A DNA stretch of 64,000 nt from Cercophora sp. LCS_1. Taxonomy: Eukaryota; Ascomycota; Sordariomycetes; Sordariales; Lasiosphaeriaceae. A program made the translations under genes and the position numbers. Positions 61,616-64,000 of this stretch are shown here, piece by piece. The number at the start of each line of letters is the position of its first letter. Within the stretch, counting starts at the first letter, position 1. The notes under the pieces are model-generated. The model ran no database searches. It had not been told where the DNA came from and saw nothing but the letters and a program-made list of their open reading frames with translations. Where the stretch lies: positions 1 through 64,000 of the forward strand of contig JAPZLL010000038.1 of the NCBI GenBank assembly GCA_036250225.1, given 5' to 3'.

Positions 61616-64000
61616 TTAAGGATCGACCTCCTCAGCCTCGACTTTGGGGGCATCTGTCATCTCCTCATCCTTGCCACCGTTTGCGGCGGTCTTCTCGGCC
61701 TCGGCAGCCTTGCGGGCCTCCTCCTCAGCCTTCTTAGCAGCCTTCTCGGCCTCGAGGCGTGCCAACACGGCTTGTCTCTCGGCCTCGACCTTCTCGAAGT
61801 GACGCTGCACGATGGGGCCAGCAAGTGCCTTGATCTCGTCCATCTTGGCAATGTAGACAGCCTTGGTAGCGTCGTCGCCCTCGTCGTAAAGCCAGTCCTG
61901 TGAATTCTGTCAGTCTGTGTCCGTCGCCGCCCAGAGTCTCATCACTACATACCTCGCTGTCTGTGAGCTTGGCACGGATCTTGTCTTTCTCCTCCTCGCT
62001 GGCGAACTCGGCGTACTGGTCGTCGAGCTTGTTGCGGAGCTCGTAGATGTACGTCTCGAGCTCATTCTTCTTCTCTTCGGTGTCGGCAACCAGCTTATCT
62101 TCCATAAACATAGCGGCCTCCTTCTCCGCAAGGGTGTTCTTGGCGGTCGTGTCGAGAGACTGTGTCGCGCTGACAATTGGCAGTTCGCCCTTACGAACCT
62201 GCTTCTTGACCTTTCGGGTCTTGGGCTTGTCGTCTTTGGCGTCGGTTTCCATGGCCTTGTTTCCAGTGGTTAGCATATTTTCGTGACAGTCTTGTCCCAT
62301 CTGCTCGGAAGGTGGATCCAGTACATCATCGGTGGTCTTGCGACGCTTCGACGCTCTATCTAAATCCTCCCCCTCGAACGCATGGAACGAAGAAAACTCT
62401 GAAATAACGGTCTCATCTCCCATAAAAATACTCACATCAGCGTCCTTCTTATCGTCCTCCTTGATCTCCTCCTCCACTTCTTGATCCTCGACATAGTAGC
62501 CGCTCTCGACGTTCAAGACGCCATTGATGTTAACGCGCGCCTTGAGCTTGCAGATCATGAAGTCCTCAGGGGCGCCGGTCGCGCTAACTCCCTTGACGGA
62601 GAACCGGCCGATGAACGGGGAAACCTTGCCGGGGAGCGAATCGGGTTGGGCATATCTGGCCTCGAGGTGGAACGCTTGCTTGCGGTAGAAGGTGAGAATC
62701 TTGGTGGACGGCAGCACATTGCCCCTGTTAAAGACAGTCAAGCTGGTGTCCTCATCGGGAATATCGGCATCCTTTTCCCAGCAGAACTCAATCGGATAGC
62801 TGATCACGTCCTGAACGGCAAAGTCTCTGACCTTGAAGACAGGCGAGAGAATGGCGCAGCTGAAGGCGCAGCCACGGGCAACAGCCTCATCCTGGTTCAT
62901 GGTAAAGGAGAGGGTCTTTCCAAAGAAAGACTGAATCCGCTCCTTGATCGCAGGGACACGACTGCCGCCACCGACAACCTCAACAACGTCGATATCCTCG
63001 ACCTTAAGCTTGGCCTCGGCCAGAGCTTGCTCGAGAACTACATTGACCTTGTTCAGAAGAGGCTCCACCATAGCCTCAAACTCTTGCCTGGTAACCATAG
63101 CCCGGACATCGATGTCGTTCATGAGCGACTCGATATTGAGAGGGGCCTGCTGATTGGCAGATAGAATCTTCTTGAGCTTCTCCGTGGCGGCGTGGACACG
63201 AGTCAGGGCCTTGGGGTTGCTATTGATGTCAATCTTGTACTTGCCGTGGAACTCCTTGGCCAGATGGTCAACAAGCGCCTTGTCGAAATTTCGGCCACCA
63301 AAGTGGCGGTCGAAAGCGGTGCTCTTGACTGACAGCTCGCCCTTCCTGAACTCAACAATGGAGCAGGTGTAGTTGCTGTAACCGACGTCGACAAAGGCCA
63401 CGCGACGGGGCTTCTCCTCAGCCGAGGGAAGATCCAGCTTGGTGATGCCATAACCGAGAGCGGCGGCAGTGTTATCGTTGATGAGGCGGAGCAGTTTGAG
63501 TCCGGCGATCTCAGAGGCGTCAATCAAGGCTCTCCGCTGGATATCGGTGAACCAAGCGGGGACGCTGATAACCACATCGGAAACTGGGAGCTTGATTTCG
63601 TTGGAAGTGATCTGCTTGATCTTGTTCAGGAACATTGCGACAAGCTGGGTCGCAGTGAACCGCTCCTTCTGGCCGAGGTACGTGACCTCAGCGCCGACCT
63701 GGCCATCGACATCCACCAAGGGAGCCGAGATGAACTGTTGCTCAATCTGGATATCGGGGTCGTTGAAGTTGCGGCCAATAAGTCGCTTGAGGCAGCTGAC
63801 GGTATTTTTGAGGTTGGAGATTTCTTGGGTCTTTGCGGCCTCACCAAGGTAGCGAGACTTGGGTCCGAAGCCAACGAGGGACCTGGATTCTCCTATTAGT
63901 CTAAATGTTGTTGCGCACGCAGCCTTAAGCGAATCTCGCCGGCGGAGCGTAGGATAAGGACAACAGTCGACACTTACGGGGTGGCCCGGTTGGAAACCTC
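61616..64000 (-). CDS. hsp88: Hsp110/Sse-type chaperone (Hsp88), 5' end outside the window
   Basis: Partial. Visible exons are 64000-63978, 63882-62436, 62255-61953 and 61897-61616, giving 684 complete in-frame codons plus the stop. About the first 30 residues lie beyond the right edge. Hsp110 proteins are nucleotide-exchange factors for Hsp70 and hold unfolded clients. The nucleotide-binding domain shows VDVGYSNYTCSIVEF, FDRHFGGRNFDKALVDHLA and VEVVGGGSRVPAIKERI. The long linker (VEEEIKEDDKKDADAMETDAKDD) and helical C-terminus (ARLEAEKAAKKAEEEARKAAEAEK) are typical. The 180-nt segment 62435-62256 is stop-free and in phase but has GTGAGT...TGCTAACC...ACAAG ends and interrupts the linker, so I treat it as an intron. 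Confidence 0.93.
62256..62435 (-). other. Stop-free, in-frame 180-nt intron (exitron candidate) in Hsp110
   Basis: The donor is GTGAGTAT, the branch site TGCTAACC lies about 16 nt before the acceptor, and the acceptor is ACAAG. Retention would insert 60 residues, including the basic cluster ASKRRKTTDD, into the flexible acidic linker without a frameshift. Confidence 0.75.

Overview
This window looks like nuclear DNA from a filamentous ascomycete, most likely a Sordariomycete. It is gene-dense on both strands and carries about 54 short spliceosomal introns, mostly 50-115 nt, with GTAAGT-like donors, CTAAC/CTGAC-like branch sites and CAG/TAG acceptors. It encodes fungus-specific genes: a DASH-complex ASK1, CYP61/ERG5, RRN7, a ubiquitin-L40 fusion and an MMS1_N protein. 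I see no bacterial or viral genes, rRNA, tRNA, CRISPR or recognisable transposon. The class-level assignment is inference from gene content and intron style. I reconstructed 22 protein genes by following reading phase across splice sites; every multi-exon model closes in frame.

Layout. 0.7-10.2 kb: GNAT acetyltransferase, URA5, the ribosome-assembly GTPase NOG1, Rab GDI, mitochondrial ribosomal protein uL29m and a 66-residue membrane protein. 10.9-14.0 kb: a large two-finger transcription factor. Upstream of it lies a 9.8 kb stretch (14.0-23.8 kb) with no supportable gene, the main gene desert of the window. 23.8-30.7 kb: a gamma-tubulin complex protein, the NuA4 subunit EAF7, the kinetochore protein ASK1 and a 124-residue unknown protein with a TATA box and a C/A-rich leader. 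A 3.9 kb spacer follows. 34.6-49.6 kb: ERG5, a mitochondrial rhodanese, a Yip1-family Golgi protein, ubiquitin-eL40, the Pol I factor RRN7, eIF5A, the GARP subunit VPS52 and a membrane-anchored TBC RabGAP. 52.0-64.0 kb: a DDB1/CPSF-A-like MMS1_N protein, eIF5B and an Hsp110 (Hsp88) gene that runs off the right edge.

The genes form no pathway cluster; they are mostly conserved housekeeping functions: ribosome and translation (NOG1, RRN7, eL40, eIF5A, eIF5B, uL29m), Rab-dependent traffic (GDI, Yip1, VPS52, TBC), microtubule and kinetochore function (GCP, ASK1) and metabolism (URA5, ERG5).

The most unusual signals are in RNA processing. The ubiquitin-L40 start codon is split by an intron and followed by a 7-nt exon. 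NOG1 begins with five tiny exons and has a GC-AG intron. ASK1 has a second GC-AG intron. Three introns (Hsp110, the transcription factor and GDI) are stop-free and a multiple of three, so retention would give in-frame protein variants. One intron carries a T17-CAG decoy acceptor.
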